Of a stretch of 64,000 nt of DNA, positions 46,615 to 57,154 are shown in pieces. This DNA comes from Gibbula magus (Eukaryota > Mollusca > Gastropoda > Trochida > Trochidae): contig OW388296.1 in NCBI GenBank assembly GCA_936450465.1, positions 42,078,448-42,142,447 on the forward strand, read 5' to 3'. A program made the position numbers and the translations under genes. The first letter of the stretch is position 1. The number at the start of each line of letters is the position of its first letter. The notes below the pieces were generated by a model. That model worked only from the letters and a program-made list of their open reading frames with translations, did no database searches and was not told the DNA's origin.

Positions 46615-47805
46615 TTAACTGCTGTTTAATGAAGGGGAAAATTTTGAAATGAAATACTGTTCTTTTGTTACTAATTGTGTCGTAATGTCACCTCCATTAT
46701 TGTATATTTCGTAAAAAGGAAATATTTTGAATTTACCTTTACTACACTGAGATATATGTTTGCTAACTTTTAAGTGTCTTAAATTTTCATCTCTTATTTG
46801 CTGTTTGTGCACTGTAACTCTTTTTTGAAGGTTATTAGTTTGTCCAATGTATGTGAGATCACAATTTTCACAAGAAATGACATAAATCACGTTTTTCGAT
46901 TTGCATGACATATTACTCTTAACATGGAAGTCTTTGCCATTTTCAAAAGTAACTGATGAACCCTCCTTGAGATAGGGACACGTTCCACATCTTTTATCCA
47001 AACATTTTTTGACACTTGGAAAATTGTGGTTGTTTGTAAATTTTGCACATGTCAGTATCTTTTTCAGGTTTTTGGGTTGACGCTTACTTTTTATTATTTT
47101 AGTTTTCTTTAGCATTTGTGCGAGACGGTCATCTTGTCTCATAATGTCTAAATTGCTCTGTAATTTCGGGAAGACTTCCATGTTGTTTGGGTTATATGTC
47201 GTTACAAAGGCTAGGACATGTTTATCTTGTTGTTTATCCTTTGGTGTTCTAAGTGAGATAATGTCTAGGTTTAGGGCCTTTTTTATGCCTTGGTGTATAA
47301 GTTGTTTTGGATAACCCCTCTCAATTAATGAAGCTTCTAATTCTTTGAGTCGTAGTTTTCTTAGATCTTCATTCGTAATTATAGTACAAATTCTTCGTGC
47401 TAATGAGTATGGGAGGTTGATCTTAGTGTGACGTTCATGGGAACTCTTAAAGTGAAGATATTGTTTTGTATCCGTAGGTTTATGGTAGATGTCAGTGATA
47501 ATACTTGTCCCTTCTTTTTTTATCAATATGTCTAGAAATGGGAGTTCCTGATCGTTTGTGTCCATTGTAAATTTAATTTTAGGATGTAGGCTTTGTAGGG
47601 ATTTTACAATTTCTTTTATGTCTACATTTTTGCTTTCCCAAAATATAAAGCAATCATCTAGATATCGTTTCCATTGGGCACGGAAATTATCTGCAAATGT
47701 TTTACCATAACTGGTTTCAAAATCTGAGTAGAGTCTTTCTTCTAAGAAGCCCAGCACTAAGTTTGCATAAACTGGAGCAAATTTTGTTCCCATGGCTGTC
47801 CCCAT
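46615..47805 (-). CDS. Penelope-like RT C-terminus plus GIY-YIG endonuclease (minus arm)
   Basis: Retrotransposon protein, 396 codons from an internal ATG; the frame is open upstream through 47881, so the true protein was longer and the N-terminal half of the RT is missing. Residues 1-25 hold the A-M-G-T-K-F-A-P-x-Y-A-N-L motif. Y-L-D-D (48-51) is the polymerase active-site box, and L-P-F-L-D-I-L (88-94) follows. C-x2-C (K-R-C-G-T-C-P-Y, 271-278) is the linker zinc motif. The GIY-YIG nuclease spans ~307-390 (I-Y-V-I-S-C ... Y-I-G-Q-T, R329, likely catalytic E382). Family proteins are usually 700-900 residues. No internal stop, so the insertion is young or the locus is an assembly product. It cannot make a full RT. 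Confidence 0.9.
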   Translation of the reverse strand: MGTAMGTKFAPVYANLVLGFLEERLYSDFETSYGKTFADNFRAQWKRYLDDCFIFWESKNVDIKEIVKSLQSLHPKIKFTMDTNDQELPFLDILIKKEGTSIITDIYHKPTDTKQYLHFKSSHERHTKINLPYSLARRICTIITNEDLRKLRLKELEASLIERGYPKQLIHQGIKKALNLDIISLRTPKDKQQDKHVLAFVTTYNPNNMEVFPKLQSNLDIMRQDDRLAQMLKKTKIIKSKRQPKNLKKILTCAKFTNNHNFPSVKKCLDKRCGTCPYLKEGSSVTFENGKDFHVKSNMSCKSKNVIYVISCENCDLTYIGQTNNLQKRVTVHKQQIRDENLRHLKVSKHISQCSKGKFKIFPFYEIYNNGGDITTQLVTKEQYFISKFSPSLNSS

Positions 47806-47928
47806 TATCTGAATGAATGATGTGTCATTAAAGTTGAATGTATTGTTTTCAAGGATAAACTGGACAGAATCTATTATGAAATTGAAAACAATACATTCAA
47901 CTTTAATGACACATCATTCATTCAGATA

Positions 47929-49119
47929 ATGGGGACAGCCATGGGAACAAAATTTGCTCCAGTTTATGCAAACTTAGTGCTGGGCTTCTTAGAAGAAAGA
48001 CTCTACTCAGATTTTGAAACCAGTTATGGTAAAACATTTGCAGATAATTTCCGTGCCCAATGGAAACGATATCTAGATGATTGCTTTATATTTTGGGAAA
48101 GCAAAAATGTAGACATAAAAGAAATTGTAAAATCCCTACAAAGCCTACATCCTAAAATTAAATTTACAATGGACACAAACGATCAGGAACTCCCATTTCT
48201 AGACATATTGATAAAAAAAGAAGGGACAAGTATTATCACTGACATCTACCATAAACCTACGGATACAAAACAATATCTTCACTTTAAGAGTTCCCATGAA
48301 CGTCACACTAAGATCAACCTCCCATACTCATTAGCACGAAGAATTTGTACTATAATTACGAATGAAGATCTAAGAAAACTACGACTCAAAGAATTAGAAG
48401 CTTCATTAATTGAGAGGGGTTATCCAAAACAACTTATACACCAAGGCATAAAAAAGGCCCTAAACCTAGACATTATCTCACTTAGAACACCAAAGGATAA
48501 ACAACAAGATAAACATGTCCTAGCCTTTGTAACGACATATAACCCAAACAACATGGAAGTCTTCCCGAAATTACAGAGCAATTTAGACATTATGAGACAA
48601 GATGACCGTCTCGCACAAATGCTAAAGAAAACTAAAATAATAAAAAGTAAGCGTCAACCCAAAAACCTGAAAAAGATACTGACATGTGCAAAATTTACAA
48701 ACAACCACAATTTTCCAAGTGTCAAAAAATGTTTGGATAAAAGATGTGGAACGTGTCCCTATCTCAAGGAGGGTTCATCAGTTACTTTTGAAAATGGCAA
48801 AGACTTCCATGTTAAGAGTAATATGTCATGCAAATCGAAAAACGTGATTTATGTCATTTCTTGTGAAAATTGTGATCTCACATACATTGGACAAACTAAT
48901 AACCTTCAAAAAAGAGTTACAGTGCACAAACAGCAAATAAGAGATGAAAATTTAAGACACTTAAAAGTTAGCAAACATATATCTCAGTGTAGTAAAGGTA
49001 AATTCAAAATATTTCCTTTTTACGAAATATACAATAATGGAGGTGACATTACGACACAATTAGTAACAAAAGAACAGTATTTCATTTCAAAATTTTCCCC
49101 TTCATTAAACAGCAGTTAA
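47929..49119 (+). CDS. Penelope-like RT C-terminus plus GIY-YIG endonuclease (plus arm)
   Basis: Identical in all 396 residues to the minus-arm ORF, with the same motifs: Y-L-D-D at 48-51, C-x2-C at 273-276, GIY-YIG from ~307. The frame is also open through the 16 codons upstream of the ATG (47881-47928) into the 29-bp centre, but there it reads the complement of the authentic sequence. 5'-truncated copy; the two arms would form a very long RNA hairpin if read through. Confidence 0.9.
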   Translation: MGTAMGTKFAPVYANLVLGFLEERLYSDFETSYGKTFADNFRAQWKRYLDDCFIFWESKNVDIKEIVKSLQSLHPKIKFTMDTNDQELPFLDILIKKEGTSIITDIYHKPTDTKQYLHFKSSHERHTKINLPYSLARRICTIITNEDLRKLRLKELEASLIERGYPKQLIHQGIKKALNLDIISLRTPKDKQQDKHVLAFVTTYNPNNMEVFPKLQSNLDIMRQDDRLAQMLKKTKIIKSKRQPKNLKKILTCAKFTNNHNFPSVKKCLDKRCGTCPYLKEGSSVTFENGKDFHVKSNMSCKSKNVIYVISCENCDLTYIGQTNNLQKRVTVHKQQIRDENLRHLKVSKHISQCSKGKFKIFPFYEIYNNGGDITTQLVTKEQYFISKFSPSLNSS

Positions 49120-49283
49120 CACCATAATCCCTAATCCTATCACGGCCAATTAAAACCAATCAGATTATAGTGGGGATAACTCTCAAAGACGCTTGTTGAT
49201 TGCTTTGACGTTATTAGCAACCTGTGTTGCCAAGACAGACATTTGTACATAGACTATAAGACTACTGCTATGCTTCAAACAAT

Positions 49284-49335
49284 TATTCCCTGATGAAGCT
49301 TCGAAACAAGAAGCAGAAATATGCATATCGGAATA
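49284..49335 (+). ncRNA. Hammerhead ribozyme, plus-arm copy
   Basis: Stem I 5' strand UAUUCC (49284-49289), box CUGAUGA (49290-49296), unpaired A, stem II GCUUC/GAAGC (49298-49302 / 49310-49314) with a 7-nt loop, A, box GAAA (49316-49319), stem III within the palindrome AUAUGCAUAU, cleavage triplet AUC (C at 49329) and stem I 3' strand GGAAUA (49330-49335). Minimal stem III and location in the Penelope-like 3' region fit the published association of this ribozyme with such elements. The A-A pair at the base of stem II (normally G-C) is unusual and may lower activity. Confidence 0.65.
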
Positions 49336-49390
49336 TAAAGTATTGATTATGAAAGTTGATATACGTCTTCAGTGTATTATTTAAATTTAC

Positions 49391-49412
49391 TTATATATAT
49401 ATATATATATAT
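49391..49412. repeat. (TA)n microsatellite at the outer edge of the Penelope plus arm
   Basis: TATATA run starting at the arm end; the left side has a similar run at 46280-46304. Confidence 0.85.
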
Positions 49413-49673
49413 GATACAATATACGCATCCTGACGACGGTATCACCAGTGACGCATCATATATCCGGGTTGATCATGTGTAATTTGTCACCATCACTGAC
49501 ACGTGTCTCTGACTACAGGTAAATGAGTGAACCTGTAGACTGAAATATAGCTTATGAAATTGTTATTTTAATCAATTCATTGTGTTTCTTAAAATCATGT
49601 TCATGTGCACATACATGTATCTGATCCCCACATGCCGGATCAAGAAGGAGCAATGACTGTATATAGGGGATAT

Positions 49674-50039
49674 TTAAAGGGGCAGTAGCACGTTTTGTCG
49701 CTCAAATAAGTTGATGAAGTTGATGAAATGTATTTGAAAAATAATGTCACCAATAGTAAAACTCCCTTCTCTCTTCCGAAAATGAAGTTAAAAATTAGTG
49801 TATACGGTTCGGTAAAGCCATGGGAATCGCTTTTGTAATTCGAAATAATAAAATGTGTTCACATTAAAATGGCCGCCATGCATTTTTTGCTTCATATGCA
49901 ACACCGTTATTATCATTACGGATATTTGGTTTGTGTACTATGATGTTTTACCCTCTTAAGTAAATATAAATGACTATCATTATAAATTGAAAATTTAAAA
50001 AAAATAAAATAAGAAAAAAACGTGCTACTGCGCCTTTAA
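49674..50039 (-). mobile_element. TA-flanked MITE, AAGGGGCAGTAGCACG family, copy 4
   Basis: AAGGGGCAGTAGCACG / CGTGCTACTGCGCCTT with TA on both sides. The interior reads opposite to copies 1-3. Confidence 0.8.
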
Positions 50040-50171
50040 CGAGGTTCCTATCAACATTTTATAATGTCCGTCATTTGACTTACATAAACCAAAATATAAT
50101 TAAAGTCTAAAATTCTAGGGCTATAAAAAGAACACAAAAGGCTCGAAGTCATGATAAAAATTTCTTGCAGA

Positions 50172-50940
50172 TACCGTATTTACCCTAATAAACGCTCTCT
50201 CCTAATAAACGCCCTCCCAAGCCTTTTTTGACTCGCGGAAAATGACCCCTAATAAACGCCCCCCTTTTGTATCGATTTACCTTAATTTTCACTGAAGAAG
50301 AGTTTTCAATCTTGCTATCAACCTCTTATGTCCAGTAAAATGTATAAGGTACATGGTATATCCAGTCCCCCGGCGACTGTCGAATGTCTTGACGATCAGT
50401 CACAACACATTCTATGCGACCGCAATGTTTTAAGAAACAGTAAAACGTCTTGCTCCATTCTCTTGAAGATGTCCCACAACAGATGACGCTAGCACACTGA
50501 CCGCGAATTTGTCGTGAACGTTATTTTGTCAATGTCTCTCAAGCTGTTGGTTCCCAAATATGCCTAAAGACATGAAATGCCCGAAGTTTATGATCCGAAG
50601 TAGAATATACCGGAGAATTTTGCTAAATAAATGGCAAAATTAAACCTTGCACAAGCTATATTGTATACTTGTTCACATTTCCATTTCAAATTGTGTATCA
50701 GTACTGGTTGAAATTTGATACAAATAATAAACTGCGACATTTAACTCTTCTTTACATTTATTTGATAGACTTATTTTGATAAAAACTCGACATAAAATCG
50801 ATTTATGTTTTTCTTCTTGACATCAACAGACATTTTTTTAACAAAGCCCCCTTTTTACGATTTTTTAAAGTCATTTTCATAAACGCCCCCTTTTTACAAT
50901 TTTTTAAACGCCCAGGGCTTCTAATACGGCGAATACGGTA
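50172..50940. mobile_element. 769-bp MITE with TACCGTATT ends and AAACGCCC repeats
   Basis: Ends TACCGTATTTACC / GGCGAATACGGTA. CCTAATAAACGCCC is repeated three times at the left, and AAACGCCCCCTTTTTAC-like words recur at the right. No ORF. Superfamily not assigned. Confidence 0.65.
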
Positions 50941-51346
50941 ATTAATATACTCATATGGCATATAAGTCTTTTTTACTTATCCATCATTCTTTTCAAAATT
51001 TTAAATTATTTTAAATGACATCAAAGCACATAGCTGATAAGCGTGTACAGAACGTGATGTTTGTAAGCAAATACTAAAGTTTGTACTTGTTGTATGGTTC
51101 AATGGCCGTTTGACTGAGACTCTGAAAAAAATATGGAAAAGTGTAGCCTCTCTTAGGCTTTTTTTCAATATTTAATAAAATAGTGATATTTTACGAATAC
51201 TTATTTTTTCAGAGTCTGAGTGTATACATGTACGACTAAAGGATCGTATAAATATAAAGTTGTCGTTTAGGGAAATATTTTCCGAAATCATCACCACAAA
51301 AGTTTTCTAATAAACAACGACTATCGAGTAAATGTGCATCTAATTT

Positions 51347-51404
51347 TTGAAAATATAATTTAGTTTTACAACGACCAGTTTTACATTGCTAAAATAATAT
51401 ATAT
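51347..51404 (+). repeat. Direct repeat flanking a 5.1-kb segment, right copy
   Basis: Matches 46228-46285 (47 identical bases, then TAATATATAT). Confidence 0.85.
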
Positions 51405-51599
51405 AATGATACATGTTAATTGAATTGAAAAATCATTTCAAATTAGTATTATAAAAGTTAGAAAGATACCCTTGTGAAAGGATTTATATCTTATTTATAT
51501 AATAAATATTCATTCAAGGAGTATGAAAGCTCAATTATTATCCTCGTTGACTAACGAATGTTGCCATCAATTAATTAACAAAATATTGTATAAAAATTC

Positions 51600-51812
51600 A
51601 TGTTTGTCATTACCATCATGAACCTTAGTAAAAGCAATGGATCATCAGAAATCCTTTTAGTCGACAGAGCAAATTTCGACAAAATTAATGTATCTGGCAA
51701 ACGGTTCACCAACATAACCAATCTATCTCTGTCCAGTTACAGCTCACGACTTACTGATAGAGATCTGTTTCCAATTGGAAATGTAGTGCTATCTTGTACC
51801 GATCTGTCTTGA
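51600..51812 (+). other. 70-codon ORF, not recognised
   Basis: Mixed composition (Ser, Asn, Leu, Asp) more protein-like than its surroundings. It ends 15 bp before a MITE. No motif, signal peptide or splice context can be defended. Confidence 0.15.
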
Positions 51813-51826
51813 TTTGCTATGGGAAC

Positions 51827-52361
51827 TAAACTGACGGGCAAAAGAAAGTATATCACTCAGTTGTATTTATCATATGTATAATTTTCAAAGTCAAATATCT
51901 CGAGTTTTCGACGTCGTAATCAAAAACTGACAAGTTTGGAAAATTAGTCCAAAACATTAAATCAGTCAAAGAATACCTCTACGCGGTTTTTCTTTAAAAA
52001 ATTAAAATTAAAAAATTAAATTTTAAAATTCCCCCAAATTAATTTTGACAAAACACAACTGTTCATCGACATATAACACATACTCTGTGTGGAAATCAAT
52101 AAAATGTGCCTCATCCTGCACACATTTACAACATTTTGAACATTGTAGGGGTCATGTTGGTGTAAATTTGATTACTTACCCCCGTCTACTTTAAATAATG
52201 ATATCTAAGTTAAAAAATAAAACAGTCACCAATTAAGTCATTCAAACTACTGCCGAAAGGTGTTTTTGTATCGTGTCATAATCAGATGCATCTAATTTCT
52301 TTAAAATATTGAATTAATGGAAAGCAAGTGAGTGATATACTTTCTTTTGCCCGTCAGTTTA
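51827..52361 (+). mobile_element. Tc1/mariner-type MITE (AACTGACGGGCAAAAGAAAGTA), intact ends
   Basis: TA-bounded inverted ends AACTGACGGGCAAAAGAAAGTA / complement. The interior is close to 16690-17164. Confidence 0.8.
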
Positions 52362-52925
52362 GTTCTGAAAGAATCATAATGTTTTATGTATGGATGGTTT
52401 ATTTTATCACGTTCATTAGTTATACATCTTACATATACTGCATCATTACTCAGGCGATTCGGATATGTTTCCATTAGATGTTGCAGTTATTGGTGTAATC
52501 AAACCATTTTGAGTAATACACGACTTTAAACTCTAACATTTGCATACACTATGTCCAAAATAATGTTACCAGGTTTTTAACAGTTAAAACAAAATACATG
52601 TACTACCAACGGCCAACGTCGCTTTTGAATGTCTTTGATAGGCTTATGTTTTGTTAAGAAGTGTTGAAAATGTTATTCATCATGGTTCGATAGTTTATTT
52701 TTAAACATGTTTTAACACCGATGGGATGCTGAAATCACTATTTCAAAAATGTTTTTGGACAAAATGTTCTGCAAATAATTTAAAAAATCATTGATTATGG
52801 AAATTTAGTTTATAAAGATGTTGGTAACATAATGTCTCATCTTCGTCTTTAATTAGTTGAATCGTCGTTACTGTAAAAAAAATATTTCACTCTCCTATCT
52901 CGCATAGATTTCAAAACATCGATTT

Positions 52926-53288
52926 TTAAAGGGGCAGTAGCACGTTTTTTCACTGAAATAAGTCGATGTAATATATTTGAAAAATAATGTCTCCAATAGT
53001 AAAACAACCTTTTCTCTTCGGAAAATCAAGTTGAAAAATGAGTGTACATGGTTCCGCAAAGCCATGGGAATCGTTTTTGTCATTTTGAAATAATAAAATG
53101 TGTTCACAATAAAATGGCCGCCATGCATTTTTTGCTTTATACGCAACACCGTTATTACTACTACGAATGATTGGTTTGTGTAAAAGGATGCTTTACCCTC
53201 TAAAGTTAATTTAAATGACATAAACTTTCATTATAAATGGGAAATTTTCAAAAATAAAATTTGCAAAAACGTGCTACTGCCCCTTTAA
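52926..53288 (-). mobile_element. TA-flanked MITE, AAGGGGCAGTAGCACG family, copy 5
   Basis: Ends AAGGGGCAGTAGCACGTTTT / AAAACGTGCTACTGCCCCTT, TA on both sides. Confidence 0.85.
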
Positions 53289-53819
53289 GGGGCGTGTTCT
53301 GAAACAAATGGACGATTTAGATTTATTGGATTCTGGCCCCAACATGTAAGTACGTTTTAGTACATGTTATCATTCTTGGATTAAATTATCTTGCATTTTT
53401 GTTGACAACATTGTTTTTGGACACTACTTTTAGTTGAATATCCTTTCTGAGTAATGTATTATCTGTAAAAACTAAAAACGCTTTCATAAACACTCGGTGA
53501 GTAAGTAACACGAGAGCGGAAACCATTCCTCTTTGAGTGTCTGATACCGGTATCACATCTAAGCTTATGTTGGGAACATGTTACAGCTATATTGTGTTAC
53601 TACGTGACTAATAGTGGAATTTATACGATGAACGAGTCATACTTGTTTACTTCAAGGGGGCGAAATTGTGGTATTTTCCGAGCGAAAGCAAGGGATTTGC
53701 CAGTATTTAGACAAAGGTTACAAAGTATGATATTTACTACCTTTATCTAGACTACACTTTAGTCTATGAATTACAAATACTTATCATACTGTCTGGTATC
53801 CTGTCAATACTGGGGTCAA

Positions 53820-53945
53820 CTTTTGCTCCCGGTAGTCATGTTATAAAGAGACCGTACCTATCTAATCTGGCAACTTGTCTAAACTGGCATTTAAGTTCGC
53901 GATCGGTCCCGATGGGTGCCGGTTTAGACAGTTTCCACTGTACTT
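53820..53945. mobile_element. DNA transposon end fragment (CCGGTTTAGACAGTTTCCACTG)
   Basis: CAACTTGTCTAAACTGG, GATCGGTCCCGATGGGTGCC and GGTTTAGACAGTTTCCACTG look like one end of a transposon with TCTAAACCGG repeats. The other end is not visible. Confidence 0.35.
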
Positions 53946-54064
53946 ATCATACTGTACAGTCATTCATGTTATTTAGCGTCTTAGCGCTTTCCGTGCCATA
54001 AATTCGTATTTGTTTGTCTAAACGTGTATTATGTATTAAAGGTGGTGATGGAGCTACATGTATG

Positions 54065-54427
54065 TTAAAGGGGCAGTAGCACGTTTTTTCGCTCAAGTAA
54101 GTCGATGAAATGTATTTGAAAAATAATTTCACCAATAGTAAAACGGCCTTCTCTCTTCGGGAAATCAAGTTAAAAATGAGTGTACGTGGCTCAGTAAAGC
54201 CATAGGAATCGTTTTTGTAATTCGAAATAATAAAATGTGTTCACAATAAAATGGCCGCCATGTATTTTTTTCTTTATACGCAACACCGTGTTTACCACTA
54301 CGGATAATTGGTTTGTTTAATAAGATGTTTTACCCTCTAAAGTAAATATAAATGACATAAACTATCATTATGAATGGGAAATTTGAAAAAATAAAATTTG
54401 AAAAAAACCGTGCTACTGCCCCTTTAA
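54065..54427 (-). mobile_element. TA-flanked MITE, AAGGGGCAGTAGCACG family, copy 6
   Basis: Ends AAGGGGCAGTAGCACGTTTT / CGTGCTACTGCCCCTT, TA on both sides. Confidence 0.85.
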
Positions 54428-54949
54428 ACCCAACTTCGTCATATCAGAACGCATGTGACCTGTGACACCAGGACACTGGTCAGGACGACGCGTCACTGTG
54501 ACAAAGTGATAAAAATAGATATAACCCATAATTTTCAATTTACTCTTGGAGTTATAAAAGTTGTATACATGTATACATGTGCATTATGCATATGCAATAA
54601 TAAAACTAAAATTGTAATTTCTTGATGATAACACGATTAAGATATTTGATATTAGACAACAGGTCAGTTAAGAGGAAGATACATTTATTAATCTAGTCTT
54701 AATATTTTTAGATTTAAGTGGTAGTTAAGATTGGACTATTGAAGAAAAACATTGACAATAATACATTTATTGTGAAATTCTAAGTACATAATTTGGAAAT
54801 ATCCAATGTGTGTCTTTAACACCCTTATCTTTGATTGTTTCAACCAAATCATCAGACGTAAGAAAATGTGTTGACGACATGTGTGCTGATAAACGTTGAC
54901 AGCTACACAAACATGTAAGCACAACTCAGGTCGTCACTTAAGTGTTGTT

Positions 54950-55455
54950 TATTTTCTTCATTTAACATATTAACCAAATCACAGATAAGAAAGCAGGTTT
55001 TATATTAATCTGTTGTCCAGCTGTCTTTCACGGCAAGGGGGCATATGGGATGATATTTATGTGGGAGGGGTTTAAGGGATTATAAAGAATGAGGCTTCTG
55101 ACATTCGACTTTGTGGCAATTGTGTCATGTACATGCTTGCTGGAAATGAAAAAATTGAAAATGACATGGTCTCGTCGGGAATTTAAAAAACAAATCTAAA
55201 ATGGAACCAGCAGAGATATCTAACCTTCATTACAGATCAAAGGAGCCAAATAATTATATAACACTTTCAACTTTCATCGTAAAACCAGACATCCACAAGG
55301 GCTATGTTTATTTTCCTTCATTTAACTGATTAACCTTGTCAGAGATCAGAAAGCAGGTTTTTCATTAATCTGTTGTCCAGCTGCGATTCACGGGAGAGTT
55401 GCACGTGGGAGGATAGTTTTGTAGGAGGGGTTGAGGGGGTTGAGGGGGTTGAGGG
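54950..55455 (+). repeat. Two copies of the CAGAAAGCAGGTTTT repeat
   Basis: Copies at 54950-55080 and 55305-55440, each with GAAAGCAGGTTTT, TTAATCTGTTGTCCAGCTG, TTCACGG and a GTGGGAGG tail. The second ends in a GAGGGGGTT tandem (55426-55455). Opposite to 12610-12700 and 14880-14975. Confidence 0.6.
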
Positions 55456-55550
55456 GGAGGAGGATTCCTGGCACCAGACGACTGTATGGCACGTGCCAGC
55501 CTGTAGGTGTCTGGCAATTGGAATGGTTGCACACACGTTCCTAACTAGAG

Positions 55551-55718
55551 TTAAAATTTAGTCTATGGAATTTTTATAATTACTGTACCTTCATCATTTT
55601 GATTACATATTTTTTATATTTCCGGTTCCAGTGTATTCAGTTTATCTAGACTAATGAATAAACATCTAGACTGTATTAAAGGCTCTTAATAATACACAGT
55701 CATGGAGCAGGACTAGTT
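55551..55718 (-). mobile_element. hAT-like MITE with 8-bp target duplication
   Basis: Reverse copy of the AGTCCTGCTCC family, flanked on both sides by TTCCTAAC (about 55538-55545 and 55719-55726). An 8-bp duplication is the hAT hallmark. Confidence 0.7.
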
Positions 55719-55759
55719 CCTAACAATCAAGGCCGGTTTCCAAAATAATTCAACTCTTT

Positions 55760-56590
55760 ATGTATAATGTTGTAACAGATACAAGTTCACCCTCTACAAG
55801 AATAAAAAGCAAGGTTGGTATATCAGGCGGTGATGTTGCTGAGGGGGTTAGGCAAGGAGTCGAGTTAGGTTTGCGGAGATGTGGAGAGATGTTGGGAGAT
55901 GTGGGGAAGTGTTGGGAGGGGTTTAAGAGGGGGGAACTATGCTACAGGAGGAGAATGGGATTCCTGACAACAGACAGTGAGGCACGAATGTACTACAAAA
56001 TGCCAGACACATTTCTAGTATTAGACACACGCTGTTTTAACATGTCCCTGCAATGTGTTCATAATTTTAAGAAGATTTTTCTTCCTTTCTTGTTCAACAG
56101 TTACAAGTCAAATATCTCAAGGCAATATCTCATTATTTACGCTTGTTGCTTCCGGGATTTGGGGTTCGTTGAAATTGAAGTTAGGGGTTGGACGAGAGGA
56201 ATAAAAAGGGGAAGGTAGACTTGTGTGGATGATTTAAAAGGAAAATAGAGACTTGGATATGGAGATTGTGATAATATTGAAGGGAATATTTTTATACTTA
56301 TATATGGACACATGACTGAGAGGCACGCGTCTATTGCTAAATGTCTGACACATCACTGGAATGACTGCACACACACACGCCGAAGCACGTAGGGGCGGGA
56401 CTGGCGGCTAAAGTGTTATCATGCGGAAGGTGTCGGGAGAACCCTTATATTTATTTATTTATAGTTTGAAGCTATCACATGTTACGAATGATGCCTCTTT
56501 GAAAATTATATTTAGAAACATATTCATTTCAGTGAGATATATTGGACAGTTTGAGATAATAAAACCACAGGGAGGGTTATAGACTTAATG
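55760..56590. other. No gene recognised
   Basis: A 152-codon ORF at 55760-56218 has a Gly/Arg-rich purine-biased start and a Phe/Tyr-rich end, without motif. I do not regard it as a gene. Confidence 0.4.
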
Positions 56591-56815
56591 TACTTACTAT
56601 AATTCCTATAATGATACATTTCATACATAGAATTTGAATGTTTCATGCATCTCTAGTCTGTCATCCGGACCTTAGATTAAAAATTAAATTGAACCTTTTT
56701 CAGTCTTGAAAATTGTCTTGTTACCTCAGCTCTGAAACTAAGTATTGTTCAAAACTCTCTTTTTATTTTACTTCATATCAAATAATGAAAATTAAAATTT
56801 AAGAATGAAAGATTT
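56590..56815 (+). repeat. Local duplication, copy A
   Basis: TTACCTCAGCTCTGAAACTAAG, GATACATTTCATACATAGA and neighbouring text recur in order at 57155-57675, where ~310 bp are inserted. Confidence 0.7.
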
Positions 56816-57154
56816 TTCAGGAACTATATGTTAAAGGGACGTAATCATGTCGGTGAAGTTACAAACATGTCCGATGTTATAATTCGTGTTATTCAATTGA
56901 GAATTATCAACTTTAACCGAAAATAAATAGTTTAAGGTCAACCAGTTCAGTATAACGAAAACACAGTCATTCAAAGTCATGGTCTTGATCGAAAACCGGA
57001 CAATGGAACTTTTCTTGCTGCAGCCATTAAGTCAAACGTAACTTTGGAAACTTTAATGAAGTTGATAGGAAGACAGATTTGCTTCTATAGCGCTTAATAA
57101 ATCTTATAACCAGTACATACGTGAGATAGAGCCATACGTAATCTACTTACTAAT

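Larger units (their letters stand above)
46339..49395. mobile_element. Head-to-head inverted pair of Penelope-like elements
   Basis: Arms 46339-47852 (-) and 47882-49395 (+), 1514 bp each, with identical 396-codon ORFs, around a 29-bp centre (47853-47881). Both copies are 5' truncated inside the reverse transcriptase and share a 3' region with a hammerhead-like motif. Both outer ends abut or lie near (TA)n runs. On the minus strand the centre continues the RT frame in the style of the family, so the minus arm holds 29 bp more of the original element than the plus arm. Confidence 0.9.

Noticed and set aside
55760..56218. 152-codon ORF
   Set aside because: The Gly/Arg start is due to a purine-rich GAGGGG stretch and the rest lacks motifs; no splice or promoter evidence.
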